Of a stretch of DNA of 54,950 nt, positions 38,853 through 47,264 are shown piece after piece. How positions within the stretch are numbered: the first letter of the stretch is position 1; every line of letters starts with the position of its first letter. The notes beneath the pieces are model-generated. The model saw only the letters and a program-made list of their open reading frames with translations. It ran no database searches and had not been told where the DNA came from. This stretch comes from a virus. The translations under genes and the position numbers were made by a program. Location: IMG/VR virus record IMGVR_UViG_3300023296_001598, positions 1-54,950 of that record. One strand, given 5' to 3'.

Positions 38853-39478
38853 GCAGCAAGTCAGATGAACCTGCGTGCATTGAATATCCTGATGGAACGA
38901 AAGAATGGTGTCAGAATGGTAAATTGCACAGGACCGATGGTCCTGCTATCGAGTGGCCTGATGGAACGAAAGAATGGTGTCAGAATGGTAAATTGCACAG
39001 GACCGATGGTCCTGCTATCGAGTGGCCTGATGAAGAGAAGTCTTGGTACCTGAATGGTAAAAGGCACAGGACCGATGGTCCTGCGATTGAACGTGCCAAC
39101 GGAACCAAACATTGGTACCTGAATGGTCAGAGACACAGGACCGATGGTCCTGCGGTTGAACGTGCCAACGGAACAAAACGTTGGTACCTGAATGGTAAAA
39201 AACACAGGACCGATGGCCCTGCGATTGAATACCCTGATGGAACGAAAAAGTGGTACTTAAATGATAAGAAACACAGGACCGATGGTCCTGCTAACGAGCT
39301 TTCGAATGGAGCAAAGCTTTGGTATCTAAATGGTAAGAGACACAGGACCGATGGTCCTGCAATTGAATATCCTGACGGTTCAAAGCATTGGTATCTTTTC
39401 GACAAAAAGTACGAAGATTTGGAGGTCTGGAGAGTAACCTCGGAGATACTCACTTGCTTGTTTCCAGCCCTGAAGTAA
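38849..39478 (+). CDS. MORN-like repeat protein, array 4
   Basis: A 209-residue protein starting MSSKSDEPACIEYPDG with seven 23-residue repeats and the end module (YEDLEVWRVTSEIL). The ATG at 38849 overlaps the array 3 stop; the frame upstream of it is not used. The first two repeats are near-identical (WCQNGKLHRTDGPAIEWPD), suggesting recent duplication. Confidence 0.8.
   Translation: MSSKSDEPACIEYPDGTKEWCQNGKLHRTDGPAIEWPDGTKEWCQNGKLHRTDGPAIEWPDEEKSWYLNGKRHRTDGPAIERANGTKHWYLNGQRHRTDGPAVERANGTKRWYLNGKKHRTDGPAIEYPDGTKKWYLNDKKHRTDGPANELSNGAKLWYLNGKRHRTDGPAIEYPDGSKHWYLFDKKYEDLEVWRVTSEILTCLFPALK
38902..39388 (+). repeat. 69-bp tandem repeats, array 4
   Basis: Seven units of 69 bp. The first two are almost identical at DNA level, consistent with slippage or unequal exchange. 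Confidence 0.9.
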
Positions 39479-39542
39479 GGAAGAGGAAACATAACAAACG
39501 GGAGTAAAATTCACCTTGCTTGTGTTACTCTAATCAAGTCAG

Positions 39543-39905
39543 ATGAGAATGAAATACAGGCAAATACAAGTAACCCTTCTTGAAAAAAAGCGAGAGGAGC
39601 AGGTACACAAGGTTCCTTCTGGTGACAGGGCACAAGTCAACCATGTTTTAGCTGCCAAGGTTTGGAAAGCGCCTAATCTAGGTCTCTGGAAAGGGCCAAA
39701 ACTCCTTGAGGTTTACTCAGATGACTATCGTGGAGACAGAATCCTCCATTACGTAAAAAAACTGGAAGATGAAAACCAGGAATTGAGAACCATAATGGCT
39801 GGTGAGCGGCGAGTTGAATTTGAGCAAACCATAAACCTTTGGCCAATATTCTTAGTCGCCGTAGTGCTATGGTGTATCTGTACGCTATTTTTCTTTATTC
39901 TATGA
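39543..39905 (+). CDS. C-tail-anchored membrane protein
   Basis: A 120-residue protein. A basic N-terminal part, a short coiled coil (about 70-90) and a C-terminal transmembrane segment (about 99-119, rich in Val, Leu, Trp and Phe) give a tail-anchored topology. No family is recognised. It is followed by the exonuclease gene. Confidence 0.65.
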   Translation: MRMKYRQIQVTLLEKKREEQVHKVPSGDRAQVNHVLAAKVWKAPNLGLWKGPKLLEVYSDDYRGDRILHYVKKLEDENQELRTIMAGERRVEFEQTINLWPIFLVAVVLWCICTLFFFIL

Positions 39906-39913
39906 GGAGCCCA

Positions 39914-40504
39914 ATGAAGAAGTATTTTTTGTTTGATTGTGAGATGGGTGGAACAAGCCCTAAAACTAGTTTATTGACATTGCATGGCTTGGTTCTTGAC
40001 CAAGGTCTAAATGTAATAGACGATATCTCCCTAATGATTAAGCCCAATAACGGCATTTATTATGTAACAGCTAAAGCAATGGAGGTCAATCAAATTGATC
40101 TAGCTGCGCACGACAAAGAAGCGATACCTCTTTTTGAGGCCGCAAAGATTTTCGAGAATTTTGTGTGCAAACATTCAATCGGTTGCGACAAAATGATTCC
40201 CGCAGGACACAACTTGTCACTAGACATTCGTTTCTGTAAGCGATACTTCCTAAAGGCCACCAACAACGCAGAGGGCGACGATTGGAATCGCTTCTTCTCA
40301 CACCGTCGAGTCGACACAGCAACGCTGGCTCACGGGCTCATCCTTGCTGGGAAGCTGCCTTCCGTGCTCGAATGTAGCCTTGGCTCGCTTGCAGCTCATT
40401 TTGAGTTGGACTACAGCGGCGCACACAATGCTAAATTTGATGCTGAGCTGACCCTGGAGGTTCTCAAACGCCTTATCGCTCTAATGAAGGCCTCGCAGTG
40501 CTAA
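39914..40504 (+). CDS. DEDDh 3'-5' exonuclease (RNase T/DnaQ-like)
   Basis: A 196-residue exonuclease with D8 and E10 in FDCEMGG, D in AGHNLSLDIRF, and the H...D of HNAKFDAELTLEVL, a complete DEDDh set. GAGGAG before ATG 39914 decides the start. It could trim RNA or tRNA ends like RNase T or oligoribonuclease, or proofread DNA synthesis. The substrate cannot be decided from the sequence. Confidence 0.85.
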   Translation: MKKYFLFDCEMGGTSPKTSLLTLHGLVLDQGLNVIDDISLMIKPNNGIYYVTAKAMEVNQIDLAAHDKEAIPLFEAAKIFENFVCKHSIGCDKMIPAGHNLSLDIRFCKRYFLKATNNAEGDDWNRFFSHRRVDTATLAHGLILAGKLPSVLECSLGSLAAHFELDYSGAHNAKFDAELTLEVLKRLIALMKASQC

Positions 40505-40530
40505 GAAACTTGAATTAAGCCCGATTCCCG

Positions 40531-40560
40531 TTGTTCTTCTCGGCCCCCGTTTTCTATACT
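40531..40560 (+). promoter_or_regulatory. Promoter of the ClpP gene
   Basis: TTGTTC at 40531-40536 and TATACT at 40555-40560 are 18 bp apart. A leader of about 14 nt carries AAGGGAG for ATG 40581. The -35 differs from the main family. Confidence 0.45.
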
Positions 40561-40580
40561 CATATTACAAGGGAGTCCGC

Positions 40581-41222
40581 ATGAAGTATCTCGTAGATAT
40601 TGATCCAAGAATTAAGTTGTCCGAGCCTGACAAGGCTTTAGATGTTCCAGCCCACGTGACATTCACTGGGGCGTTTACAGAGGCTAGCGCTAAAAAGTTC
40701 CGAGATGAACTTGAAGCAGTTGAGTCTCATTGCCTACGTTCCCAGCAGGACATCATTCCAATTGTTATCGACTCATATGGTGGCTCAGTATATGCTTTGC
40801 TGTCAATGGTAGATACAATTGAAAACTGCAAGGTTCCAGTCGCAACAATTGTTGAAAGCAAAGCCATGTCATGTGGCGCTGTATTGTTTTCTTGCGGTGC
40901 CGAAGGCCACAGGTACATGGGCCCTAGAGCGACTGTCCTAATCCACGATGTTTCTTCACATGCTTTCGGAAAAGAGCCCGAGCTAAAAGTTGGCGCCGAT
41001 GAGGCAAGTAGGCTCAATCAGATCATCTATGAAATGATGGCCGAGAATTGTGGTCATAAAAACAAGAACTATTTCTATGACAAGGTAACAGAAAAGCGTG
41101 GTGCAGACTGGTTTTTGACGCCCGAAGAAAGCCTAGAGCATAACCTGGCCAACCACATCGCCATTCCAGAAATGAAGATCAAGCTGTCTTTGGACTGGTC
41201 TTTCGGTCTCTCAAAGGACTGA
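40581..41222 (+). CDS. clpP: ClpP-like serine protease
   Basis: A 213-residue ClpP/crotonase-fold protease. The catalytic triad is S97 (SKAMSCGA), H122 (VLIHDVS) and D176 (DWFLTPEES), and the IDSYGGSV substrate-binding strand is at 63-70. It could degrade host proteins with a host ATPase, or process virion proteins. It lies far from any head gene, so a regulatory role is more likely. Confidence 0.88.
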   Translation: MKYLVDIDPRIKLSEPDKALDVPAHVTFTGAFTEASAKKFRDELEAVESHCLRSQQDIIPIVIDSYGGSVYALLSMVDTIENCKVPVATIVESKAMSCGAVLFSCGAEGHRYMGPRATVLIHDVSSHAFGKEPELKVGADEASRLNQIIYEMMAENCGHKNKNYFYDKVTEKRGADWFLTPEESLEHNLANHIAIPEMKIKLSLDWSFGLSKD

Positions 41223-41255
41223 ACTAGGAAGAGCGTTACCCAAGGAGGTAAACAC

Positions 41256-41284
41256 TCCACACCTGCTTATGTTTAAGGTATTAT
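41256..41284 (+). promoter_or_regulatory. Promoter of the phosphatase operon
   Basis: TCCACA at 41256-41261 and TATTAT at 41279-41284 are 17 bp apart. It gives a leader of about 70 nt before ATG 41364. Confidence 0.5.
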
Positions 41285-41363
41285 AAGGCCTGGTGACTAA
41301 CTGAAAGTAGCAAATCACCTAGCCCTTCTTCGAATATGCGGAAAGAAAACACAGGTGTGAAGC

Positions 41364-42125
41364 ATGAGAAAACGAACGATAATTTGTGGTGATATTCATG
41401 GTATGCTTGATGAGTTCAAGGAACTCTTAGAAGTGTGTGAGTATGACATTGAGGAAGACCGACTGATATCTGCTGGCGACCTTGTGGACCGTGGTCCTAA
41501 ATCTGCGGAATGTATTCGCCATGTCAAGGAAGTCGGTGCAGAATTGTGTATCGGTAACCACGATGACAAGTATTTACGTTATTGGCGACACGAACAGAAG
41601 AAGACGCACACGGGTCGCAAACATTATCGCAACCCGATGAGACTCCCTTCAGAAAAAATGGAGATCTGGGAGTCACTTACAGAAGAAGACATTACCTTCA
41701 TTCATGAAGGGAAGTACTGCATTCCTCTTTGGGAGTACAACGCTCTGGTAGTTCATGCGGGAGTCCTCCCTGGGAATAGTGACGTCCCATTTGACAAGCG
41801 TGGCCGAGAAGAATATATCTTTACTCGATATATCCATAAAGACACATATAAACACATGAGATTGGGACCGAACTATTCTCAACCCGAGAACTCCGTTCAC
41901 TGGACTGAGGTTTATGATGGCTCTGCAACTATTGTTTACGGACATGACGTGCAGTCTTTTACTGAGCCCGTCATTGTAACCAATGATAGAGGTGGCCGTA
42001 CTGTTGGAATCGATACAGGAGCGTGTTTCGGCGGACTACTTACTGCTATGATTTTTAACACAGACGGGACAGAGGAGTTTCGTTCGGTGAAGGCCAAGAA
42101 GGCTTGGAAAAAGTTCAAGGACTAG
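41364..42125 (+). CDS. PPP-family metallophosphatase (ApaH/serine-threonine phosphatase-like)
   Basis: A 253-residue phosphatase with the full metal-binding set: GDIHG (9-13), GDLVDRG (38-44), GNHDD (64-68), VVHAG and VYGHD. It may dephosphorylate proteins like lambda phosphatase or hydrolyse Ap4A-type dinucleotides like ApaH. The family order is clear, but the substrate is not. Confidence 0.9.
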   Translation: MRKRTIICGDIHGMLDEFKELLEVCEYDIEEDRLISAGDLVDRGPKSAECIRHVKEVGAELCIGNHDDKYLRYWRHEQKKTHTGRKHYRNPMRLPSEKMEIWESLTEEDITFIHEGKYCIPLWEYNALVVHAGVLPGNSDVPFDKRGREEYIFTRYIHKDTYKHMRLGPNYSQPENSVHWTEVYDGSATIVYGHDVQSFTEPVIVTNDRGGRTVGIDTGACFGGLLTAMIFNTDGTEEFRSVKAKKAWKKFKD

Positions 42126-42129
42126 AACA

Positions 42130-42444
42130 GTGTTCCATTGTAATGCTGGTAACATCCTTATTGTCAATGCTTTCTATGAAGAGGACAGAGACTATTTCTT
42201 TGACACATTAGGCCTAAACCCTTACGTGCGTGCTCGGATTGCAGACAACTCAGGGCGTATGATTAACATACCGCATGGTGAACTTGTAATGGCTCTTGAA
42301 AAATCAGTGCCACCATGGTATAAATCAGATAGGATTCGTTGCCTCTGGTTTACCAGAGAAGTACACATCCTTAGATTGGCGTTGGTATACCATGAGCGAA
42401 ACTACAAAGTCGCAACTGAGATTCTTCCAAAAGGATCTGTTTGA
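42130..42444 (+). CDS. Hypothetical protein
   Basis: A 104-residue alpha/beta protein from GTG 42130, shortly after the phosphatase stop. No family is recognised. It overlaps the macro-domain gene by 53 nt, so its C-terminus or the macro start may be mis-set. Confidence 0.55.
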   Translation: MFHCNAGNILIVNAFYEEDRDYFFDTLGLNPYVRARIADNSGRMINIPHGELVMALEKSVPPWYKSDRIRCLWFTREVHILRLALVYHERNYKVATEILPKGSV

Positions 42445-42901
42445 GCATTTGACACAAGGGACCTACTTGGCTCATGGTGTGAATTGTATGGGAGCAATGG
42501 GTCGTGGCATAGCGGTTGAGTTCAAAGAACGTTGGCCGAGGATGTATGAAGAATACCGTGCTAAGTGCAAGGAAGGCAGATTAATACTCGGAGATTTCCA
42601 TACATGGCAGCCAGGGTTACGCTACTTTAGGCAGCAAGAATTCTTGTCCATTAAGATATACAACCTTGCGATAAAGTCCCACTGGAGAAATCCAGCTAGT
42701 TACCTGGCTATTGAGTCTTCTGTAAACCTAATGCTTGATGATATGTCTGAGAATGGAGGGGCTGTAGTTACTATGCCATGGATTGGTTGTGGGCTTGGTG
42801 GGCTTGATAAGAAGCACAGTGCCAAAATCTTGAAACGGTGCCTCGCTAAAGAAAGGCCTAATGGCCGAGAGCAGCAAATCTGGGTATACGAAGGAAAGTA
42901 G
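42392..42901 (+). CDS. Macro-domain protein (ADP-ribose binding or hydrolysing)
   Basis: A 169-residue macro domain. YLAHGVNCMGAMGRGIAVEF matches the family start (NA.N..G..GRGIA..F). MPWIGCGLGGLDK is the phosphate-binding loop of ALC1/Poa1p-like members. It would bind or hydrolyse ADP-ribose derivatives and could reverse ADP-ribosylation of phage nucleic acid or protein. The start is ATG 42392, as upstream sequence has no family match. Confidence 0.85.
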   Translation: MSETTKSQLRFFQKDLFEHLTQGTYLAHGVNCMGAMGRGIAVEFKERWPRMYEEYRAKCKEGRLILGDFHTWQPGLRYFRQQEFLSIKIYNLAIKSHWRNPASYLAIESSVNLMLDDMSENGGAVVTMPWIGCGLGGLDKKHSAKILKRCLAKERPNGREQQIWVYEGK

Positions 42902-42932
42902 GCAAACATAAGGAAATGGCCTGTTTAAACGG

Positions 42933-42961
42933 TTCACATCCCCTTCCGAATAAACTATAAT
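42933..42961 (+). promoter_or_regulatory. Promoter giving a leaderless mRNA
   Basis: TTCACA at 42933-42938 (preceded by GG) and a perfect TATAAT at 42956-42961 are 17 bp apart. The -10 ends 5 nt before ATG 42967. Confidence 0.75.
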
Positions 42962-42966
42962 GAAAC

Positions 42967-43362
42967 ATGGGCAATTGTCGAGAAATGAGTTATGTGGAGC
43001 CACAATTTGGGAAATTGTACCGAACCACGAGAGCCTTCCGAGTTCAAATAGACAGCCATCGCCAGCGGGTCGGTGCCTGGAGAGGCTATAAGTTCCCAAA
43101 GGGTGCCGTATTTATGCTGGTAGGCAGAGGGAACGACCAAAGGCTAGTGGCGTTCAGAAAACGACGCATCTGGACTGATGGGCACAATCGTGATAGCTCC
43201 GAGCTTCGTGGAACCGACATTGTCGAAAGTTACAACATTATTTATGGGGATAGGGTGTTTGAGGTTGGGTTTCGGAAATCTGATTGGGGTGATGCTTTGG
43301 TGCCCTGTAAAACAGATGGTGAGGCCCTCACGGACTGCTTGAGCGGCGAGGAAAGATGTTGA
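42967..43362 (+). CDS. Small beta-rich protein, probably leaderless
   Basis: A 131-residue basic protein. GKLYRTTRAFRV at the start and FPKGAVFMLVGRGNDQRLVAFRK place it in the PG-type small-domain set. Its ATG lies 5 nt after a TATAAT box without a Shine-Dalgarno. It overlaps the deaminase gene. Confidence 0.65.
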   Translation: MGNCREMSYVEPQFGKLYRTTRAFRVQIDSHRQRVGAWRGYKFPKGAVFMLVGRGNDQRLVAFRKRRIWTDGHNRDSSELRGTDIVESYNIIYGDRVFEVGFRKSDWGDALVPCKTDGEALTDCLSGEERC

Positions 43363-43799
43363 AGCACTTGAAGACAGCGGAAAAACTTGCTCTCGACCAT
43401 GAATATGACGAAGGCCTAGAGTACTTTTTGTGTGCCCTTATTGTAAAGGGTGGCAGCATTCTCAGCGTTGGATTCAACAAGAAGTCAACAAATGGGTTCG
43501 TCGAACACTTCGCAGATGTAGCTCGTGGCCAACGAGACTATTGCTTGTCCACACATGCCGAGATGGATTGCATTCTTCAGGTACGATCGAAGATCGACCT
43601 TAGAGGTACAAAGCTATACGTGGTCCGTAGCAAGGCTTCTGGGGGGCTGGGCATGGCTAAGCCGTGTGAAATTTGTGAGCATGTACTCTACAACTACGGC
43701 ATTCGTCGTGCCTATTACTCAATTGATGATGGGGAATATGGTGTGATGAAAGTGACGAACCCTGCAAAGAAGTTCAGGAAGCTAGGAAACAGCTCATGA
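43356..43799 (+). CDS. Deoxycytidylate/cytidine deaminase-family protein
   Basis: A 147-residue deaminase-fold protein with HAE at 67-69 and PCEIC (C104, C107), the zinc and catalytic motifs of the dCMP deaminase family. It would deaminate dCMP to dUMP and so feed thymidylate synthesis, as in T4. Its substrate could instead be another cytidine compound. Confidence 0.85.
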   Translation: MLKHLKTAEKLALDHEYDEGLEYFLCALIVKGGSILSVGFNKKSTNGFVEHFADVARGQRDYCLSTHAEMDCILQVRSKIDLRGTKLYVVRSKASGGLGMAKPCEICEHVLYNYGIRRAYYSIDDGEYGVMKVTNPAKKFRKLGNSS

Positions 43800-44152
43800 C
43801 CTGGGATGTTCCAAGAGAAGAACAGGCAGAACTCGGTTATATCGAGGAAGACAAGCGACTCGGGAAGTTCGCCATCGAGTTTCTCAAGGTGGCAAAACCT
43901 GGGGCTCTTTATACATTTAGACTTGGTACAATGGACTTTTACTCCCCTATCTTGAGGAAGGATTTTGAACATTACTCAAGACCATTTACAGCAGACCCAA
44001 CCTTGGCCATGATTTTTCTTGGTCGTCCTCGCCGCAGGTGGAAGAAAGGTCCAAGGAGTATACAATTCCTGGCGACGAACGTCGATGGCGACGTCGCTAC
44101 TGTTTGGATGGATGAAGAAGCTCTCGGTGCTCTCTGCGAATTCAAAAGGTAA
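43796..44152 (+). CDS. Small PG-type beta-barrel-like protein
   Basis: A 118-residue protein coupled to the deaminase by ATGA. KPGALYTFRLG and subsequent strands (TLAMIFLG, IQFLATNVDGDVATVWMD) mark it as PG-type. The function is unknown. Confidence 0.62.
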   Translation: MTWDVPREEQAELGYIEEDKRLGKFAIEFLKVAKPGALYTFRLGTMDFYSPILRKDFEHYSRPFTADPTLAMIFLGRPRRRWKKGPRSIQFLATNVDGDVATVWMDEEALGALCEFKR

Positions 44153-44239
44153 AGACTTTTTTGCTAAGGGGATATCATTTGCTAGTGTTTGTCGGAATGC
44201 TATGCTTAGCGACAGGTTCGTGTTTGCTTTCCTTATAGC

Positions 44240-44431
44240 ATGAAAAATGAAGAACACAGCGAAACAGAGGCTTCCGAGACTCTCTTGGAAATCATTGAGA
44301 GAGGTCGGCTTATATCCCAAGGCCGTGAAGAGAAACGCATAAGACAGGAAAAAAAGGCTGAGATAGCTGAACTGTTAATGCTTTTTGTCTTGTTGACAGC
44401 CCTACTACTTTCACTACTGTTCTGGCGTTAA
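44240..44431 (+). CDS. C-tail-anchored small membrane protein
   Basis: A 63-residue protein. A charged, acidic-to-basic coiled coil (1-43) is followed by a C-terminal transmembrane segment (about 44-62, LLMLFVLLTALLLSLLF). The topology resembles the protein at 39543. No family is recognised. Confidence 0.65.
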   Translation: MKNEEHSETEASETLLEIIERGRLISQGREEKRIRQEKKAEIAELLMLFVLLTALLLSLLFWR

Positions 44432-44481
44432 GACACGTACCATTTTACTCCACTGATACCTTTCCCTAGAAGAGTTTTGGG

Positions 44482-44510
44482 TTCATACTCAAAGCCAGGA
44501 ATGGTACAAC
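44482..44510 (+). promoter_or_regulatory. Promoter, TTCAAA family
   Basis: TTCATA at 44482-44487 (preceded by GG) and TACAAC at 44505-44510 are 17 bp apart with an extended TG. The leader carries GAGGG for ATG 44543. Confidence 0.65.
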
Positions 44511-44542
44511 ATGTAGTGTTAGTGTCGAGTAAGTGAGGGACA

Positions 44543-45010
44543 ATGAAAGTAATGAAAAAAAATGCCTTAGGCAGTTTGCGACAAACCATGCGGCTCGAAG
44601 CTGACGAGAACGTGGAGCAAGCAACTAAGTTCAGGGAGGCCTACGTTGCTCAGCAACGCTCGTCTATTTCTGGTGTTCGAAAAAAGAATCGGCTGCCGTC
44701 TTCACCTGTTGAGTTTGAACCATACGTAATTGTGCCTAAACAGTTCTTGGTAGTAGTTCACTATCATTACCCGCTTGTCGTATTCCCCAGGGGACTTAAA
44801 GAAGAATTGAATGAGCTGGAAGAGTTTTTCAGTATTCGACTAAATCAGCGAGGCGAAGGCACCCTTATTCAAGGGGGGCGACTTCTTGCCACTATGACTT
44901 ATAGGACCAATATGAAACCAGTCAATGTGCTGGGCTTCCGCAAGACTCTCTGTGAACTGCTCGACCGATATGGCGTTGAGATTATTAATTACAAAATCAC
45001 CCGTATATGA
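44543..45010 (+). CDS. Hypothetical protein
   Basis: A 155-residue basic protein with a helical N-terminus and an alpha/beta C-terminal half. No family is recognised. It is coupled to the next gene by ATGA. Confidence 0.62.
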   Translation: MKVMKKNALGSLRQTMRLEADENVEQATKFREAYVAQQRSSISGVRKKNRLPSSPVEFEPYVIVPKQFLVVVHYHYPLVVFPRGLKEELNELEEFFSIRLNQRGEGTLIQGGRLLATMTYRTNMKPVNVLGFRKTLCELLDRYGVEIINYKITRI

Positions 45011-45261
45011 ACAAAAAGCCGAATAAGAAGAACAAGCGGACGGCGGGTAAAAGTCTGACCGAACGTGTTTATGACCGAAAGATAAGGAAGGCCACCAAGC
45101 GAGGCGGCAAGCTTTTTGTTTGTGAATCACACGCACACAACCCAAACGCCTGTGGCGTGAAATTTGTAAGTAGCCATGGGTGGGTTGCGTGTCCGAGTTG
45201 TGGTAACGAATATTGCCGCTGGCTTAACTACAAGGAGCCTAAGGAGCCATTTGTGTCATGA
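45007..45261 (+). CDS. Zinc-ribbon-like basic protein
   Basis: An 84-residue protein. The first 37 residues are Lys/Arg-rich. FVCESHAHNPNACG and VACPSCGNEYC then give a cysteine pattern consistent with a zinc ribbon. It probably binds nucleic acid. It is coupled to both neighbours by ATGA overlaps. Confidence 0.65.
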   Translation: MNKKPNKKNKRTAGKSLTERVYDRKIRKATKRGGKLFVCESHAHNPNACGVKFVSSHGWVACPSCGNEYCRWLNYKEPKEPFVS

Positions 45262-45617
45262 ATACCGTAATAGAAGTCGGAAAACTAGACCCGTATCACC
45301 TGCTTATACCTGGGCAGGTGATTTGGTCAAAGAGCGATTGGGTTGCATTGTATAGGCCATGGCCCCTTTCAGAAAACATAGAAGAGTCGTTCACACACCA
45401 GAGTCACTTAGGCCCTAAAAAACCAGTCTTGCTTATTGAGAGAGTAAAGAACGAAAGTGGCCCACTAAGAGGCCTTATCATTTTTTACGAAGATCAACAG
45501 TGGTATGTAGAGTGCAAATACCACTGGAAATTGGATGAACGCAGCAAGCGACGCTACCAGGTTTTGGGCCCTCCTCATTTTGAGGTTATTGGGGCAGTTG
45601 AAAGTGGGTGTGGGTGA
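45258..45617 (+). CDS. Small PG-type beta-barrel-like protein
   Basis: A 119-residue protein with LIPGQVIWSKSDWVALY and strands (PVLLIERV, LIIFYEDQQWYVE), as in the PG-type set. The function is unknown. It sits between the zinc ribbon and nucleotidyltransferase genes. Confidence 0.62.
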   Translation: MNTVIEVGKLDPYHLLIPGQVIWSKSDWVALYRPWPLSENIEESFTHQSHLGPKKPVLLIERVKNESGPLRGLIIFYEDQQWYVECKYHWKLDERSKRRYQVLGPPHFEVIGAVESGCG

Positions 45618-45622
45618 GTAAA

Positions 45623-46042
45623 ATGAAGTCATCAATAATTTGTCTGTCGGGAGGCTTCGATTGTATTCACGCTGGCCATGTGAGAATGTTGCAAGGCGCA
45701 GTTCACTTTGGAAGGGTTGTGGTCATTCTTAATTCGGATGAGTGGCTAATAAGACGCAAGGGATACTGCCTTCAGCCGTGGCATGAGCGCAAAGAGATAC
45801 TCTTAGCCATCAAAGGTGTTTCTGAAGTCGTTTCTGTTGATGATTCGGATGACACTGTTTGTGAAGCTCTGAGCCGCATTAAGCCTAACGTTTTTGGCAA
45901 TGGGGGTCTGAGGGTCAAGGGCAATACACCCGAGCGTGAGCTATGTCAAAAACTTGATATTGCCCTGGTTTATGGCATTGGTGGTGGTGAGGGTGACGCT
46001 AAAACACTTGATCTCTTAGAGAAGATTAAGGCGGTGAAGTGA
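45623..46042 (+). CDS. Cytidylyltransferase-like protein (HldE-C/TagD type)
   Basis: A 139-residue nucleotidyltransferase with SGGFDCIHAGHVRML (HxGH) and the HERKEILLAIKGVSEV segment typical of RfaE/HldE C-domain and glycerol-3-phosphate cytidylyltransferases. It would activate a sugar- or polyol-phosphate with a nucleotide. With the UDP-glucose dehydrogenase it may serve glycan modification. ATG 45623 gives the family-like start. Confidence 0.82.
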   Translation: MKSSIICLSGGFDCIHAGHVRMLQGAVHFGRVVVILNSDEWLIRRKGYCLQPWHERKEILLAIKGVSEVVSVDDSDDTVCEALSRIKPNVFGNGGLRVKGNTPERELCQKLDIALVYGIGGGEGDAKTLDLLEKIKAVK

Positions 46043-46422
46043 TGGCTTTTAGCTTAGGCAAAATCAAGAAAATTAGTGCCAACTCATTGGCCCACGATGA
46101 TTACTGTATGATTGACCCACAAATAACCAAACGAAACCATTGTAGAAGGTATAAGGGCAAGCTTTACAAGATCAGCATGTGCAAAGCCATCAGGGATTGG
46201 ATTGCTGATAGTGATTTGGAAGACATACTTCAGGAGTATGGCACTATTGGCCTTCGCCAGAACTCCAAGTCTGATGGTTGGACCCAATCAAGGCCTATCC
46301 CTGAAGGGGAAATAGTGTTATACCTCCAAACAATTTCAAAAGGTCGAGCAAAAGTACTCTGGGGCGAGCGAATCTTCACAGTACCGAGACATGATCTCGA
46401 AGCTACGCCGATTTCTTCTTAA
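46042..46422 (+). CDS. Hypothetical basic protein
   Basis: A 126-residue basic protein coupled to the nucleotidyltransferase by TGATG. PEGEIVLYLQTISKGRAKVLWGERIF resembles the strand region of PG-type proteins, notably LPGDVALYLG and LLWGEAI of the 25731 product. No family is recognised. Confidence 0.6.
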   Translation: MAFSLGKIKKISANSLAHDDYCMIDPQITKRNHCRRYKGKLYKISMCKAIRDWIADSDLEDILQEYGTIGLRQNSKSDGWTQSRPIPEGEIVLYLQTISKGRAKVLWGERIFTVPRHDLEATPISS

Positions 46423-46426
46423 ACGG

Positions 46427-46455
46427 TTCAAAAGAACCAACACAAAGGCTATTAT
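46427..46455 (+). promoter_or_regulatory. Promoter giving a leaderless IF-1 mRNA
   Basis: TTCAAA at 46427-46432 (preceded by GG) and TATTAT at 46450-46455 are 17 bp apart. The -10 ends 6 nt before ATG 46462. Confidence 0.75.
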
Positions 46456-46461
46456 CACCAT

Positions 46462-46740
46462 ATGAGCGATACACACATTGAGCTAGAGGGCGACATCGTC
46501 CACTCAACCAAGGGCATTTTCAAGGTTCAGCCGCTGGATAGCGAAGGCGACTATCTAACTGACCCGCTAGGAAAGGTGCAGGTAATTGTCTGCACAATTG
46601 CGGGAAAGCTGCGGAAGAACAGGATTCAACTACTCGTTGGCGATCGAGTAAAGATTGAGGTGAGCCCCTACGACCTGACTCGTGGTCGTATTACCTATCG
46701 CCTGAAGAAGCCAAGGGTTTACCAGGGTTATAACGACTAG
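46462..46740 (+). CDS. infA: Translation initiation factor IF-1 homologue
   Basis: A 92-residue S1-type OB-fold protein. [14 protein letters not shown] and VEVSPYD-type [16 protein letters not shown] are the IF-1 signatures. It has an acidic insertion (about residues 25-37) and a C-terminal tail compared with the usual 72 residues. IF-1 binds the ribosomal A site during initiation. A phage copy could bias initiation toward phage mRNAs, many of which appear leaderless here. Its own promoter is one of the leaderless set. Confidence 0.88.
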   Translation: MSDTHIELEGDIVHSTKGIFKVQPLDSEGDYLTDPLGKVQVIVCTIAGKLRKNRIQLLVGDRVKIEVSPYDLTRGRITYRLKKPRVYQGYND

Positions 46741-46757
46741 GCCACAGGTCAAATAAG

Positions 46758-47264
46758 ATGACAACCCCTCCAGATATAAGCGACTTCTCTATTGAAGAGA
46801 TTCGCACTGCACTTGATGATGTTCGACATCCCTTTGAAGTTGCAGTATATAGCTCGGAAAACTACTACAACATGGGCTCAGTCCTACGTGTAGCTCACAA
46901 CTTCCTGGCCAAGAAGGTCTGGATGGTAGATTTCACCAGTTTTTACAAAAAGGCAGGAATGGGCACCCACAAATGGGAGTCAATTGAAGAGGCGACTCTC
47001 ACTGAGTTCCTCACGAGGAACAAGGATCGTAACATTATTGCTTTCGAGCGGAGACACAATCTTACAACAAAGGACATTCGAAACTTTGAGTATCCCGAGA
47101 ACCCAATTTTATTCTTCGGTTCTGAGAAATTTGGTGTTCCCGACCGTGTAATTGAGCAGGCGCATTCCGTAGTCACTATTCCTGTGTTCGGTGTACACAA
47201 CGATTACAACCAAGCAGTTGCCGCAGGCATAGCAATCTACGATTTTGTTTCTAAGTTGCAGTAA
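46758..47264 (+). CDS. SpoU/TrmH-family RNA 2'-O-methyltransferase
   Basis: A 168-residue SPOUT methyltransferase. The family motifs are NMGSVLRVAHNF, ILFFGSEKFGVPD and IPVFGVHNDYNQAVAAGIA. It would methylate ribose in tRNA or rRNA. It is co-transcribed with IF-1, so the two probably act on translation together. Confidence 0.88.
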   Translation: MTTPPDISDFSIEEIRTALDDVRHPFEVAVYSSENYYNMGSVLRVAHNFLAKKVWMVDFTSFYKKAGMGTHKWESIEEATLTEFLTRNKDRNIIAFERRHNLTTKDIRNFEYPENPILFFGSEKFGVPDRVIEQAHSVVTIPVFGVHNDYNQAVAAGIAIYDFVSKLQ

